NCBI GenBank assembly: GCA_016721085.1
Contig: JADKJI010000031.1
Span: 5,656-69,655, forward strand
DNA length: 64,000 nt
Direction of reading: 5' to 3'
Source: Chitinophagaceae bacterium
Lineage (GTDB): Bacteria > Bacteroidota > Bacteroidia > Chitinophagales > Chitinophagaceae
Positions 18,037 to 26,468 of the stretch are shown piece after piece (the stretch's first letter is position 1; each line of letters begins with the position of its first letter). Below the pieces are notes generated by a model. That model had not been told where the DNA came from and did not search any database. It saw only the letters and a program-made list of their open reading frames with translations. Both the position numbers and the translations under genes were made by a program.

Positions 18037-20007
18037 TTAATAATTGATCTTTACATCCTTTATTCTTACAGGCAACCAGATCTGCATTTCATTCTTGCCC
18101 CTATTCGCCCATGTATAATAAGGAATAGCTGTAATGGTTTTCATTTCAGTTGTGAGTGCAGTACCATCAGCATTAACAGTTACAACAGGAACACTTGCTT
18201 TGAGTGAAACAATCGGCTCATCCAGAACTTTATCAGAGTTTGAAGTGAATACCGTTTTTTCAGGAAGAATGATATTCCATGCTTTCCCATTATTATCGGC
18301 ACCTTCAACACAATACACCATCGGCCCTCTTTGTATGGCTACCCTGCCCTCATCTTGTTTTATCTCTGGTCTTGCTTTCACTAATTGCGCTTGCAGATCA
18401 AAAGCAAAATTCACTACATCTCCTTTCTTCCATTCTCTGTCTATAACCGCATATCCGTTTTCCATTGTGGCTGCATAATTAGTACCATTCACTGTAAAAG
18501 TTACTGGAGCCATATTGGTTGCTTCTGAAATAAATGAATCACCAGGCACCATCTTGGCCTGCGCCCATCCGGGAATTCTGATATATACTTTGAATTTTCC
18601 TTTCTTAACAGGATCAACGAATAAAGAAACATTTCCCTCTGCTGGATATTTTGTCTCCATCCTGAATGTCACATCATTCTTCCCGATCTGTTGTCTTGTT
18701 TCACTTCCAACAAACAAATTCACCCAGAGACCATTGTTGTTCTTTGCATATACATAATCACCGAGGGAAGCAACGAGACGAGCTATATTCGCTGGACAAC
18801 AAGCAGTACCGAACCATTCACGACGCTGGTGTTGTCCCCTTGAGGCTAATACATTTCCATAGAAGAAACGATCACCAGAAAGACTTAATCCATCTAATGC
18901 TCCATTGTACAAGCTTCTTTCCAGTACATCAATGTATTTGCTATCACCAGTAAGAAGGTTCATACGTTGATTCCAGAAAACCATTCCAACAGATGCACAA
19001 GTTTCGCAATAAGCTTGTTCATTGGGGAGGTCATAATCCTGAGAGAATCCTTCATTGCCGCCTGCAGAACCGATACCGCCAGTTATATACATGTTACGGT
19101 ATACTACATCTTCCCAAACGGTTTTCATAGCGTTCATATAACCTGCATCACCTGTTAAAGCAGCAACATCTGCAGCTCCGGTATACATATACATGGCTCT
19201 TACGGCATGTCCTGTAATTTGTGTCTGTTCTTTAACTGGTAACAAATCTTGCGCATAACCAGTGTCTTTCCAATCTGTCCAGGTATAACCAACAGCATTC
19301 TTATGTCCTCTTTCACTTAATAACCAGTTAGAGAGTTTCAGGTATTTCATATCATTAGTGACCCTGTACAATTTCACCAATGCCAATTCCAATTCCTGAT
19401 GTCCAGTAACCCAATGCTTTTTATTTGGCCCAAACAGTCCATCAAAATGATCAGCCCATTTGATACACACATCAAGGAATTTTCTTTTACCTGTAGCATT
19501 ATAATAAGCTACAGCGGCTTCAATCATATGACCGGCATTATAATCCTCATGCATACTCATGTCCTTGTACCTGTCTTGCAAACCCTTCAAAGTATACCAT
19601 GTATTCAGATATCCATCGGGTTGTTGTGCTGCAGCAATCTTATCGATCCACTCATCGCATTTGGCTTCCATCTCTTTACTCGGATGAGTCTTTAATGAAT
19701 AAGCCATTGCTTCCAATGCTTTGAAAACATCACTATCGTCGTAGAAAATACCTTCATGCTCCTCTCCTTTTCCTCTCGCTACTTTCTCGAAGTTGCGTAT
19801 ACGGGGAGTAGCCACTTCCGTTTGATAGATACAAGCAGCCAGTGTTTTCACGGCCACCTTATCAATCTTTGGTTTCCAGAATTCATCTTTGATGGTAACC
19901 TGTGAAAAACTCACAGGCTCCATTTGCCGAAGGCTTTCCTGAGCCACCACTCCCGTGCTTATTAAAAAGCTGGAGCCAACAAGAAGGAATTTGATGCGAT
20001 TGTTCAT
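18037..20007 (-). CDS. Secreted GH127 beta-L-arabinofuranosidase (HypBA1-like)
   Basis: A 656-residue protein with a signal peptide (to about residue 23), almost the same length as Bifidobacterium HypBA1 (658 residues), the enzyme that removes beta-L-arabinofuranose from hydroxyproline-linked arabino-oligosaccharides. Key residues line up: Glu 319 (GGNEGF, acid/base), Glu 335 and Cys 337 (ETC), Cys 403 and Cys 404 (TACCPAN, nucleophile and zinc ligand); the spacing between Glu 319, Glu 335 and Cys 337 equals that of HypBA1 Glu 322, Glu 338 and Cys 340. Other family motifs are YDDSDVFKALEA and HEDYNAGHMIEAAVAYY. The 4-hydroxyproline epimerase gene lies directly upstream. Other GH127 members cut different beta-furanosidic or aceric acid linkages, so the substrate is inferred. 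Confidence 0.9.
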   Translation of the reverse strand: MNNRIKFLLVGSSFLISTGVVAQESLRQMEPVSFSQVTIKDEFWKPKIDKVAVKTLAACIYQTEVATPRIRNFEKVARGKGEEHEGIFYDDSDVFKALEAMAYSLKTHPSKEMEAKCDEWIDKIAAAQQPDGYLNTWYTLKGLQDRYKDMSMHEDYNAGHMIEAAVAYYNATGKRKFLDVCIKWADHFDGLFGPNKKHWVTGHQELELALVKLYRVTNDMKYLKLSNWLLSERGHKNAVGYTWTDWKDTGYAQDLLPVKEQTQITGHAVRAMYMYTGAADVAALTGDAGYMNAMKTVWEDVVYRNMYITGGIGSAGGNEGFSQDYDLPNEQAYCETCASVGMVFWNQRMNLLTGDSKYIDVLERSLYNGALDGLSLSGDRFFYGNVLASRGQHQRREWFGTACCPANIARLVASLGDYVYAKNNNGLWVNLFVGSETRQQIGKNDVTFRMETKYPAEGNVSLFVDPVKKGKFKVYIRIPGWAQAKMVPGDSFISEATNMAPVTFTVNGTNYAATMENGYAVIDREWKKGDVVNFAFDLQAQLVKARPEIKQDEGRVAIQRGPMVYCVEGADNNGKAWNIILPEKTVFTSNSDKVLDEPIVSLKASVPVVTVNADGTALTTEMKTITAIPYYTWANRGKNEMQIWLPVRIKDVKINY

Positions 20008-20118
20008 ATGTTTTGCAATTGTTTTTAACTTTTGAATTTTTAATTCATTGCCGGGAAAAAGCGGTACTTCCTTACTCCCTTCTTCCCTACTTCCCTAACT
20101 TCCTAACTACCCTACTTT

Positions 20119-21174
20119 CTATATGACCTGAAACCCATACGCATACGGATCATCCACCGGATCAATGGAAATAGTATTGTATCCATAAATACGCGCCCAT
20201 CCTTCAATTCCCGGACGAATAGATGGCTTTCCTCCAACTGTTGTTTCTTCTTCAATCGTTCCTATGAACTTGCTGCCAATGATGCTTTCATGAATAAAGG
20301 AATCTCCTTTTTTCAATAAGCCCTTTATATACCATTGTGCCATACGGGCTGATGTACCTGTTCCGCATGGGGAACGATCGATAGCCTTATCACCATAGAA
20401 TACAGCATTCCTGGCTGTGGATGTAGGATCAATAACAGCTCCTGTCCATAATATATGGGAACAGCCATTTATAGTTGGATTATCCGGATGTACAAACTCA
20501 TATTTTGCATTGATGTTTTTCCTGAGTTCTCTTGCCCATGCTATCATTTTGTCTGCTGTATAGTGTTCCAATCCTTTGAAATTCTTTTGAATATCAACGA
20601 TTGCATAAAAATTACCCCCGTAAGAAACATCCAACACTAATTCACCCAGTTCAGGACATTCTGCTGTCAGTTCGGTTGAATGAAGATAGGCGGGCACATT
20701 GGTAAGTTTTACGCTCTTTACTTTTTTGCCTTCCGACTTATACTCAATCATCACCAATCCGGCAGGAGCTTCCATTCTTACCACACCAGGAACTTTTGGT
20801 GTTATAAGTCCTTCTTCAATGGCCATAGTGATGGTTCCAATGGTACCATGTCCGCACATCGGTAAGCATCCACTTGTTTCAATAAACAAAACCGCTACAT
20901 CGTTTTGTGGATCATGAGGTGGATATAAGATACTTCCACTCATCATATCATGTCCACGAGGCTCAAACATCAATCCCTTTCTTATCCAGTCATATTCTTT
21001 CAGAAAATGTTGTCTTTTCTCACTCATTGTATTTCCTTCTAATGCTGGTCCACCTTCAGCAACCAATCTAACCGGGTTACCACAAGTATGGGCGTCAATA
21101 CAATGAAAAGTGTTTCCACCGAAACGGTCAATGCCTGAATTGGGATATTTTTTTATTATCGGATTCGATTTCAT
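20119..21174 (-). CDS. 4-hydroxyproline 2-epimerase (proline racemase family)
   Basis: Converts trans-4-hydroxy-L-proline to cis-4-hydroxy-D-proline by a two-base mechanism. I chose ATG 21174; the upstream ATG adds five residues without support. Both catalytic cysteines are present: Cys 107 in PMCGHGTIG and Cys 270 in DRSPCGTGTSAR. The second being Cys rather than Thr or Ser argues against a trans-3-hydroxyproline dehydratase. The opening FHCIDAHTCGNPVRLV and the GYNTISIDPVDDPYAYGFQV ending fit the epimerase branch, whose members favour hydroxyproline over proline. No signal peptide, so cytoplasmic. Sits between the Asp-box propeller and the GH127 gene on the same strand; a pyrimidine-rich tract (20045-20115) follows its stop. 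Confidence 0.92.
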   Translation of the reverse strand: MKSNPIIKKYPNSGIDRFGGNTFHCIDAHTCGNPVRLVAEGGPALEGNTMSEKRQHFLKEYDWIRKGLMFEPRGHDMMSGSILYPPHDPQNDVAVLFIETSGCLPMCGHGTIGTITMAIEEGLITPKVPGVVRMEAPAGLVMIEYKSEGKKVKSVKLTNVPAYLHSTELTAECPELGELVLDVSYGGNFYAIVDIQKNFKGLEHYTADKMIAWARELRKNINAKYEFVHPDNPTINGCSHILWTGAVIDPTSTARNAVFYGDKAIDRSPCGTGTSARMAQWYIKGLLKKGDSFIHESIIGSKFIGTIEEETTVGGKPSIRPGIEGWARIYGYNTISIDPVDDPYAYGFQVI

Positions 21175-21225
21175 CAGAAAACAGAACAATTAAATTTTCA
21201 AACAATCTTATACTTTACTCTTTTA

Positions 21226-23547
21226 TTATTTCAGGATCGAAATATCGTCCAGAACATATACACCTCTTCCATAAGTACCAATTACCAATTTCAAATCTCT
21301 TGGATGAATGAACATATCATCAACAGCAACAGAAGCAGGAATATTACCATTTAGAGCTACCCAGTTTACACCTCCATTCTTTGTCATATATACACCCATA
21401 TCGGTTCCTGCAAAAAGTATATTGCTGTTTTGGGGATGTTCTATCAATACATTGGCTGGAGCATAAGGAAGGTTTCCAGATATTAATTTCCATGTGGCCC
21501 CTTCATCATCCGACTGATAAAAATAAGGCTTGTTATTATCTTGCCTCCGGTCGTTTAATGTAACATAAACTCTTGAAGGGAAGAAAGCGGAAGTAGTAAT
21601 TTTAGCTACATGCTTATAAACCGGTAATCCATTACTAATTTCTTTCCAGGTTCCACCATCATTCTTTGTAAGCCATACTTTACCATCATCAGTTCCAACA
21701 TAAAGTACACCTGCTGCATTACCTTCTTCAATAGCTGTAATGGCCTGATGATAGATAAGATAAGGGTAGACACCCATTCTTGATGGGTCATTACCCGATA
21801 AATCGGGACTGATCATTTTCCATGTATCACCGCCATCGGAAGTTTTGTAAAGATGTTGTAATCCATGATAAACAACTTTATGATCGAATTTCGACATATG
21901 TGTACCTGCCAGCCATTCGCCTCTCAATGAATCAATACGTCCTACATCAAAGAGTGGGAAATGTTGTGCAGCTTTATTATCCTTTCTACCCATATCTGTA
22001 CGCATCAGTCTTCCATAATAAGTAGTGGAGAATACCAGATTGCTGTTTTGGGGATCAACTTGTATCTGAGTGCCTTCTCCACCAGGTGCCATCATCCATT
22101 CTCTTACTGTTGTATCTTGAGCCTTACCAAATGTGTTAGTTACATTTCCACTCATTGTTCCTTCATCCTGTACCGCTCCAAAAATATTAAACGGCGTCTC
22201 CATATCATAGGTCACAGTATAAAATTGGGTGGTAGGCATCTTATCAAAGAAGTTATTCCAGATCTTTCCGCCATCCATTGTTATACTTACTCCGCCATCA
22301 TTCCCAAGGATGATTCTTTGAGGGTTTTCCTTATCAAACCAAAGGGCATGATTATCTCCATGAATATTTTCAGAAGATCTGTCAGAAGGCCTGAACATTT
22401 TCCATGTCTTGCCAGCATCAGTTGATCGTCCCATAGATACTCCTAATGCATAAACATCATTTTCATCTTTGGGATTTACACGTATCTGGCTAAATACCCA
22501 ACCATAAGTACCGGAGAAAGGTTTGAAGAAATCATGAATCTCTCCCTGTTTTTGCCAATGCTCGCCTTTATCATTACTTCTATAAATAGCGCCACCAATC
22601 ACTACTTTCTGTACCTGCCTTTCGTATGAATCTGTTTCACCAGGTTTTGGATCACGCTTTTTTGTATGGTCATCAACAAAGGCATATAACACATTGGGAT
22701 TGGAATTAGATATAGCTAATCCAATACGACCCGTCATTTTTGTTTCAGGCAATCCATCTCCTATTACTTTCCATGTTTTTCCACCATCAGTAGACTTATA
22801 AATATGGTCACCATCTTCTGGAACAGGATCACTCCACCTGCGACGGATACGGTTCCACATCGATGCATAAATAGTGTTGGGATCTGAAGGATCCATTACT
22901 AAATCAATACATCCCGACTTCTCACTTTCATTCAAGATCTTTTTCCAGGTCTTTCCTCCATCTGTTGTTTGGTAAACGCCCCTGTCTTTATTGTAGGTCC
23001 ACTCATTACCACTTGCAGCCACATAAACAATTTCAGGATGAAAAGGATGAACAATAATCCTTGAAATAGTACCAGCATTTTCAAGTCCAATATGTTGAAA
23101 CGATTTACCTGCATCCATAGATTTATAAATACCAACGCCGGGTAATGAGGAACGAAAAATATTTGCTTCTCCGGTACCTACATATAAAATGTTGGGATTT
23201 GAGGGAGCTAATGCAATATTGCCAATGGATTGAGTAGCTTGTTTATCAAATAAGGAAGTCCAGTTTTCACCTCCGTCTGTTGTTTTCCATAAACCTCCAG
23301 TTGCAAAAGCTGCATATATTATATTAGGATTACCTGTAATACCAGCAACATCAGTACTTCTTCCACTCGTTTTATTAGGCCCTGTAAGTCTCCATTGCAG
23401 GTTCTTATATGGTGATTGAGACAGAAGTTTCTGCTGGCTATTAAAAGCAGCCATCTTTTGGGCTCCGGATGCAGGTTGCGCCATCAATCTCCCGGAATTG
23501 TCCAAAATCATTAAACAGAGCAGTAATCCTAATTGTAATGTTCTCAT
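21226..23547 (-). CDS. Secreted Asp-box (BNR/VPS10-like) beta-propeller protein
   Basis: A signal peptide precedes 750 residues built from about eleven Asp-box repeats of the form S/T-x-D-G-G-x-x-W (for example TTDGGENW, TTDGGKTW, STDGGKTW, SDDEGATW), which indicates one or two beta-propellers of sialidase/sortilin type. These are often labelled glycosyl hydrolase, but Asp-boxes are structural and no catalytic set can be recognised, so binding or scaffold roles are equally possible. The gene is 51 bases upstream of the epimerase gene and probably heads this part of the locus. It is divergent from the fatty acid hydroxylase gene with only 39 bases between starts. Confidence 0.8.
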   Translation of the reverse strand: MRTLQLGLLLCLMILDNSGRLMAQPASGAQKMAAFNSQQKLLSQSPYKNLQWRLTGPNKTSGRSTDVAGITGNPNIIYAAFATGGLWKTTDGGENWTSLFDKQATQSIGNIALAPSNPNILYVGTGEANIFRSSLPGVGIYKSMDAGKSFQHIGLENAGTISRIIVHPFHPEIVYVAASGNEWTYNKDRGVYQTTDGGKTWKKILNESEKSGCIDLVMDPSDPNTIYASMWNRIRRRWSDPVPEDGDHIYKSTDGGKTWKVIGDGLPETKMTGRIGLAISNSNPNVLYAFVDDHTKKRDPKPGETDSYERQVQKVVIGGAIYRSNDKGEHWQKQGEIHDFFKPFSGTYGWVFSQIRVNPKDENDVYALGVSMGRSTDAGKTWKMFRPSDRSSENIHGDNHALWFDKENPQRIILGNDGGVSITMDGGKIWNNFFDKMPTTQFYTVTYDMETPFNIFGAVQDEGTMSGNVTNTFGKAQDTTVREWMMAPGGEGTQIQVDPQNSNLVFSTTYYGRLMRTDMGRKDNKAAQHFPLFDVGRIDSLRGEWLAGTHMSKFDHKVVYHGLQHLYKTSDGGDTWKMISPDLSGNDPSRMGVYPYLIYHQAITAIEEGNAAGVLYVGTDDGKVWLTKNDGGTWKEISNGLPVYKHVAKITTSAFFPSRVYVTLNDRRQDNNKPYFYQSDDEGATWKLISGNLPYAPANVLIEHPQNSNILFAGTDMGVYMTKNGGVNWVALNGNIPASVAVDDMFIHPRDLKLVIGTYGRGVYVLDDISILK

Positions 23548-23560
23548 ATCTTGGTTTTAT

Positions 23561-23568
23561 TAAATTTG
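23561..23568 (+). promoter_or_regulatory. Candidate -7 promoter element (TAnnTTTG)
   Basis: TAAATTTG matches the Bacteroidota -7 consensus exactly and lies 18 bases upstream of ATG 23587. No convincing -33 TTTG is found at the expected distance, so this is tentative. Confidence 0.35.
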
Positions 23569-23586
23569 CTTCATAATGCTTGTTAT

Positions 23587-24846
23587 ATGGAGACCTACGG
23601 TAAAATCCTATTAATCGCTATGCCTGCCTTTCTGGTACTGGTACTCATAGAAAAATGGTACGGTTGGCAAAAAGGCAAAGACACTGTCAGAAACCTCGAT
23701 ATGATCAGCAGTCTCAGCAGTGGTATTACAAATGTTACCAAAGATGTACTGGGAATAAGTATTGGAATCATATCTTATAGCTGGATGGTGGAACATCTCG
23801 CTATCACACATGTCACATCTGGATTCCTGACTTATCTGATCTGCTTCCTGGCACTTGATCTTTCCGGATACTGGGTTCACCGCATTGCTCACGAATACAA
23901 TTTCTTCTGGAACAGCCATATCGTTCATCACAGCAGCGAAGAATATAATCTGGCTTGCGCATTACGCCAGAGTATATCAGTCTTCATTCGCCTCTTCACC
24001 TTTTTCCTTTTGCCTGCAGCTGTGCTGGGTGTTCCGGAAAAAGTGATTGCTGTAACGGCTCCTCTCCATCTTTTTGCTCAGTTCTGGTATCATACCAGAC
24101 ATATCAATAAGATGGGATTCCTTGAAAAAATCATCGTCACACCTTCACACCACAGGGTTCATCATGCCATCAATCCTGAATATTTAGATAAGAACTACTC
24201 GCAAATACTTATTATCTGGGACAAACTATTTGGCACATTCCAGGAAGAGAAGGCCGATATACCTCCTGTTTATGGAATCACCCGTCCTGTTCAAACCTGG
24301 AATCCGATAAAAATCAATTTCCAGCATTTATGGTTACTTTTCAAAGATGCCTGGCGAACTTCCAATCTCAACGACAAATTCCGAATCTGGATGATGCCAA
24401 CCGGATGGAGACCTGCCGATGTTGCTGAAAAATATCCTGTTTATAAAATCAATGACGTCTACCATTTCGAAAAATATGACACCCCAGCATCTAAACCACA
24501 ACTTATCTGGTACTGGATTCAAATTTTACTGACGTTGTTTTTCATAAGCTATCTATTTGGCAACATCGCTTATATCAATTCACTAAACCCCTTTTACATC
24601 TACATCTACGGCATTTTCGTTTTCCTTAGCGTTTATGCTTATACCGATCTTATGGATCGAAATAAGAATGCATGGATATGGGAAACCATAAAAAACCTTT
24701 TTGGTGCTGCCATCATCCTCTACATCGGTGATTGGTTCGGAAGCTCAAAATGGAGCCTGGGAATCAATTACGTGTTGTTTGGTTATTTCGTGGCGGCCAC
24801 TCTAATTACATACTACCTGTCAAGAAAAGAACTCGTTACAAATTAA
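23587..24846 (+). CDS. Sterol desaturase/fatty acid hydroxylase superfamily membrane protein
   Basis: Di-iron membrane oxygenase. The three histidine boxes are present: HRIAH at 98-102, HIVHH at 111-115 and HHRVHH at 188-193, between hydrophobic helices; four further helices follow in the C-terminal half. ATG 23587 is preferred over an upstream TTG because it begins a normal N-terminus (METYGKILLIAMPAF). The reaction is hydroxylation or desaturation of a lipid chain; the substrate is unknown, and plasmalogen- or ornithine-lipid-like modifying enzymes are in the same family. This is the only plus-strand gene inside the minus-strand glycan/hydroxyproline locus and may not belong to it functionally. 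Confidence 0.9.
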   Translation: METYGKILLIAMPAFLVLVLIEKWYGWQKGKDTVRNLDMISSLSSGITNVTKDVLGISIGIISYSWMVEHLAITHVTSGFLTYLICFLALDLSGYWVHRIAHEYNFFWNSHIVHHSSEEYNLACALRQSISVFIRLFTFFLLPAAVLGVPEKVIAVTAPLHLFAQFWYHTRHINKMGFLEKIIVTPSHHRVHHAINPEYLDKNYSQILIIWDKLFGTFQEEKADIPPVYGITRPVQTWNPIKINFQHLWLLFKDAWRTSNLNDKFRIWMMPTGWRPADVAEKYPVYKINDVYHFEKYDTPASKPQLIWYWIQILLTLFFISYLFGNIAYINSLNPFYIYIYGIFVFLSVYAYTDLMDRNKNAWIWETIKNLFGAAIILYIGDWFGSSKWSLGINYVLFGYFVAATLITYYLSRKELVTN

Positions 24847-24854
24847 AAAGTCAA

Positions 24855-24992
24855 AAGTTAGAAGTCAAAAGTTTAAGGGTTTTAGGTTTAAAGTTTAAGG
24901 TTCTTACATTCGATTATTCTTTTCGGATTTGAAAACCTTAAACCTTAAACTATTGAACTTTGTCTCCCGACTCCCGACTTCAGACTCCCGAC
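24855..24992. repeat. Inverted AAGTTTAAGG-type repeat and CGACTCC tract
   Basis: The left arm (24859-24902, AGTTTAAGG and GGTTTAAAG units) is matched by a reverse-complement right arm at 24928-24955 (CCTTAAACCTTAAACT), then tandem CGACTCC units that run into the stop of the dehydrogenase gene. It separates convergent genes. The U-rich arms could act as a bidirectional terminator. Confidence 0.6.
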
Positions 24993-26461
24993 TTACTCAC
25001 CTCTCCATTCACCATCCTCCAAATCCCCAACGGATTACCATCTTTCAACTCATCTGGCAATAATTGCTTTGGCCAGTTCTGAAAGGCGATGGGACGAACA
25101 AACCGCTTTATGGCATCCGCTCCCACACTTGTATAACGTCCATCAGTACTTGCCGGAAAGGGTCCGCCATGATGCATACTCAGGCAAACCTCTACACCTG
25201 TTGGAACACTATTAATTATAAATCTGCCACATATATTCTTAATGGCTTCTACTAATTCATCGTTGCCTGTTATATCGCTATCTGTTGCCATTAATGTTGC
25301 AGTCAATTGTCCTTCTAACTTTTTTGCCACAGTAACCATCTCTTCCATATCCTTACAACGAATCACAATGGAATATGGGCCGAATACTTCCTGATGTAAC
25401 ACTGGATTGGAAAGGAATGCCGCACCTGTAGCAGTTGCTAAAGTTGGTAGGCCTTGTACTTCTGAAGGCGCTTGTTCCGACTCAGCCACCAGATGAACTT
25501 CTTCCTGTAACAATGCTTCTCCTTTCTTTTCCTTATAAGCTTTTACAATTCCCGGATGTAACATGTTACCAGGAGCTATCTGTTTAATGGCTTTTCCCAG
25601 ATCATGAACGAATGTCTGCAAGGCTTCGCTTTCTATTCCAATGATCAAACCAGGATTGGTACAGAACTGTCCAACACCCAATGTAATAGAGCCTGCACAC
25701 ATGGCAGCTATAGCGCTGGCATCTGTTGCTAATTTGCCTGGAAGAAGGAATATGGGATTGATACTTCCCATTTCTGAAAAAACAGGAATAGGTTCTTTAC
25801 GCTGATTGGCCCAATCGAACAAAGCCTTACCACCTAAAAATGAACCTGTAAAACCAACGGCTTTGGTCAATGGATGCATCACCAATGCTTTTCCCACTTC
25901 AAAAGAGGCACCATGTATATGTGTGAATACACCATCAGGTAATTTGCAATCACAAGCCGCTTTTAGTATGGCTTCTGCTACCCTGTTAGACGTAAGAGGA
26001 TGTGCAGGATGTGCTTTTACAACAACAGGACAACCCGCTGCAAAAGCAGTAGCAGTATCACCACCAGCTGTAGAATAAGCAAAAGGGAAGTTTGAAGCAC
26101 CAAACACTATTACAGGTCCCAATGGCACCTGCATTTTTCTGATATCAGGTTTTGGCGGATTCTTATCTGGTATTGCCGTATCTATCCTTGCTTCCAGCCA
26201 TTCTCCTTTTTCACAAGCATCTGCATACTGGTTCAACTGGAAAATGGTACGGCCTCTTTCATTTCGTAATCTTGCCTCAGGTAAATTGGTTTCTTTCATG
26301 GCAGTATGAATTAATTCATCTCCACATTGTTCCAATTCAACAGCAATAGCCCGCATAAAGCCAGCCCTTTCTTTAAGAGAACATTTACGATACTCATGGA
26401 AAGCTTTCCATGCTTTTTCCATCACTTCATTGATCTCTTGCTTAGTAGCATCTTGAAACAT
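24980..26461 (-). CDS. 2,5-dioxovalerate (alpha-ketoglutarate semialdehyde) dehydrogenase
   Basis: Aldehyde dehydrogenase superfamily, NAD(P)-dependent, oxidising 2-oxoglutarate semialdehyde to 2-oxoglutarate: the last step of hydroxyproline (and some pentose) catabolism. Start at ATG 26461 (MFQDATKQEINEVM); the longer frame would overlap the upstream gene. Catalytic Cys 267 (GVGQFCTNPG) and general base Glu 230 (FSEMGSINP) are present, as is the cofactor segment VVKAHPAHPLTS near 148-159; Cys-His in that loop and the SNFPFAYSTAGGDTATA stretch mark the oxoglutarate semialdehyde type. Seven bases separate it from the DUF4038 gene upstream, so it is the third gene of the deaminase operon. Alternative substrates such as other semialdehydes are less likely given the neighbours. 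Confidence 0.92.
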   Translation of the reverse strand: MFQDATKQEINEVMEKAWKAFHEYRKCSLKERAGFMRAIAVELEQCGDELIHTAMKETNLPEARLRNERGRTIFQLNQYADACEKGEWLEARIDTAIPDKNPPKPDIRKMQVPLGPVIVFGASNFPFAYSTAGGDTATAFAAGCPVVVKAHPAHPLTSNRVAEAILKAACDCKLPDGVFTHIHGASFEVGKALVMHPLTKAVGFTGSFLGGKALFDWANQRKEPIPVFSEMGSINPIFLLPGKLATDASAIAAMCAGSITLGVGQFCTNPGLIIGIESEALQTFVHDLGKAIKQIAPGNMLHPGIVKAYKEKKGEALLQEEVHLVAESEQAPSEVQGLPTLATATGAAFLSNPVLHQEVFGPYSIVIRCKDMEEMVTVAKKLEGQLTATLMATDSDITGNDELVEAIKNICGRFIINSVPTGVEVCLSMHHGGPFPASTDGRYTSVGADAIKRFVRPIAFQNWPKQLLPDELKDGNPLGIWRMVNGEVSKSGV

Positions 26462-26468
26462 ACTTGTA

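Noticed and set aside
20119..21174. Trans-3-hydroxyproline dehydratase or proline racemase
   Set aside because: Both catalytic Cys are present, which excludes the dehydratase; the pathway neighbours favour the 4-hydroxyproline epimerase over proline racemase.
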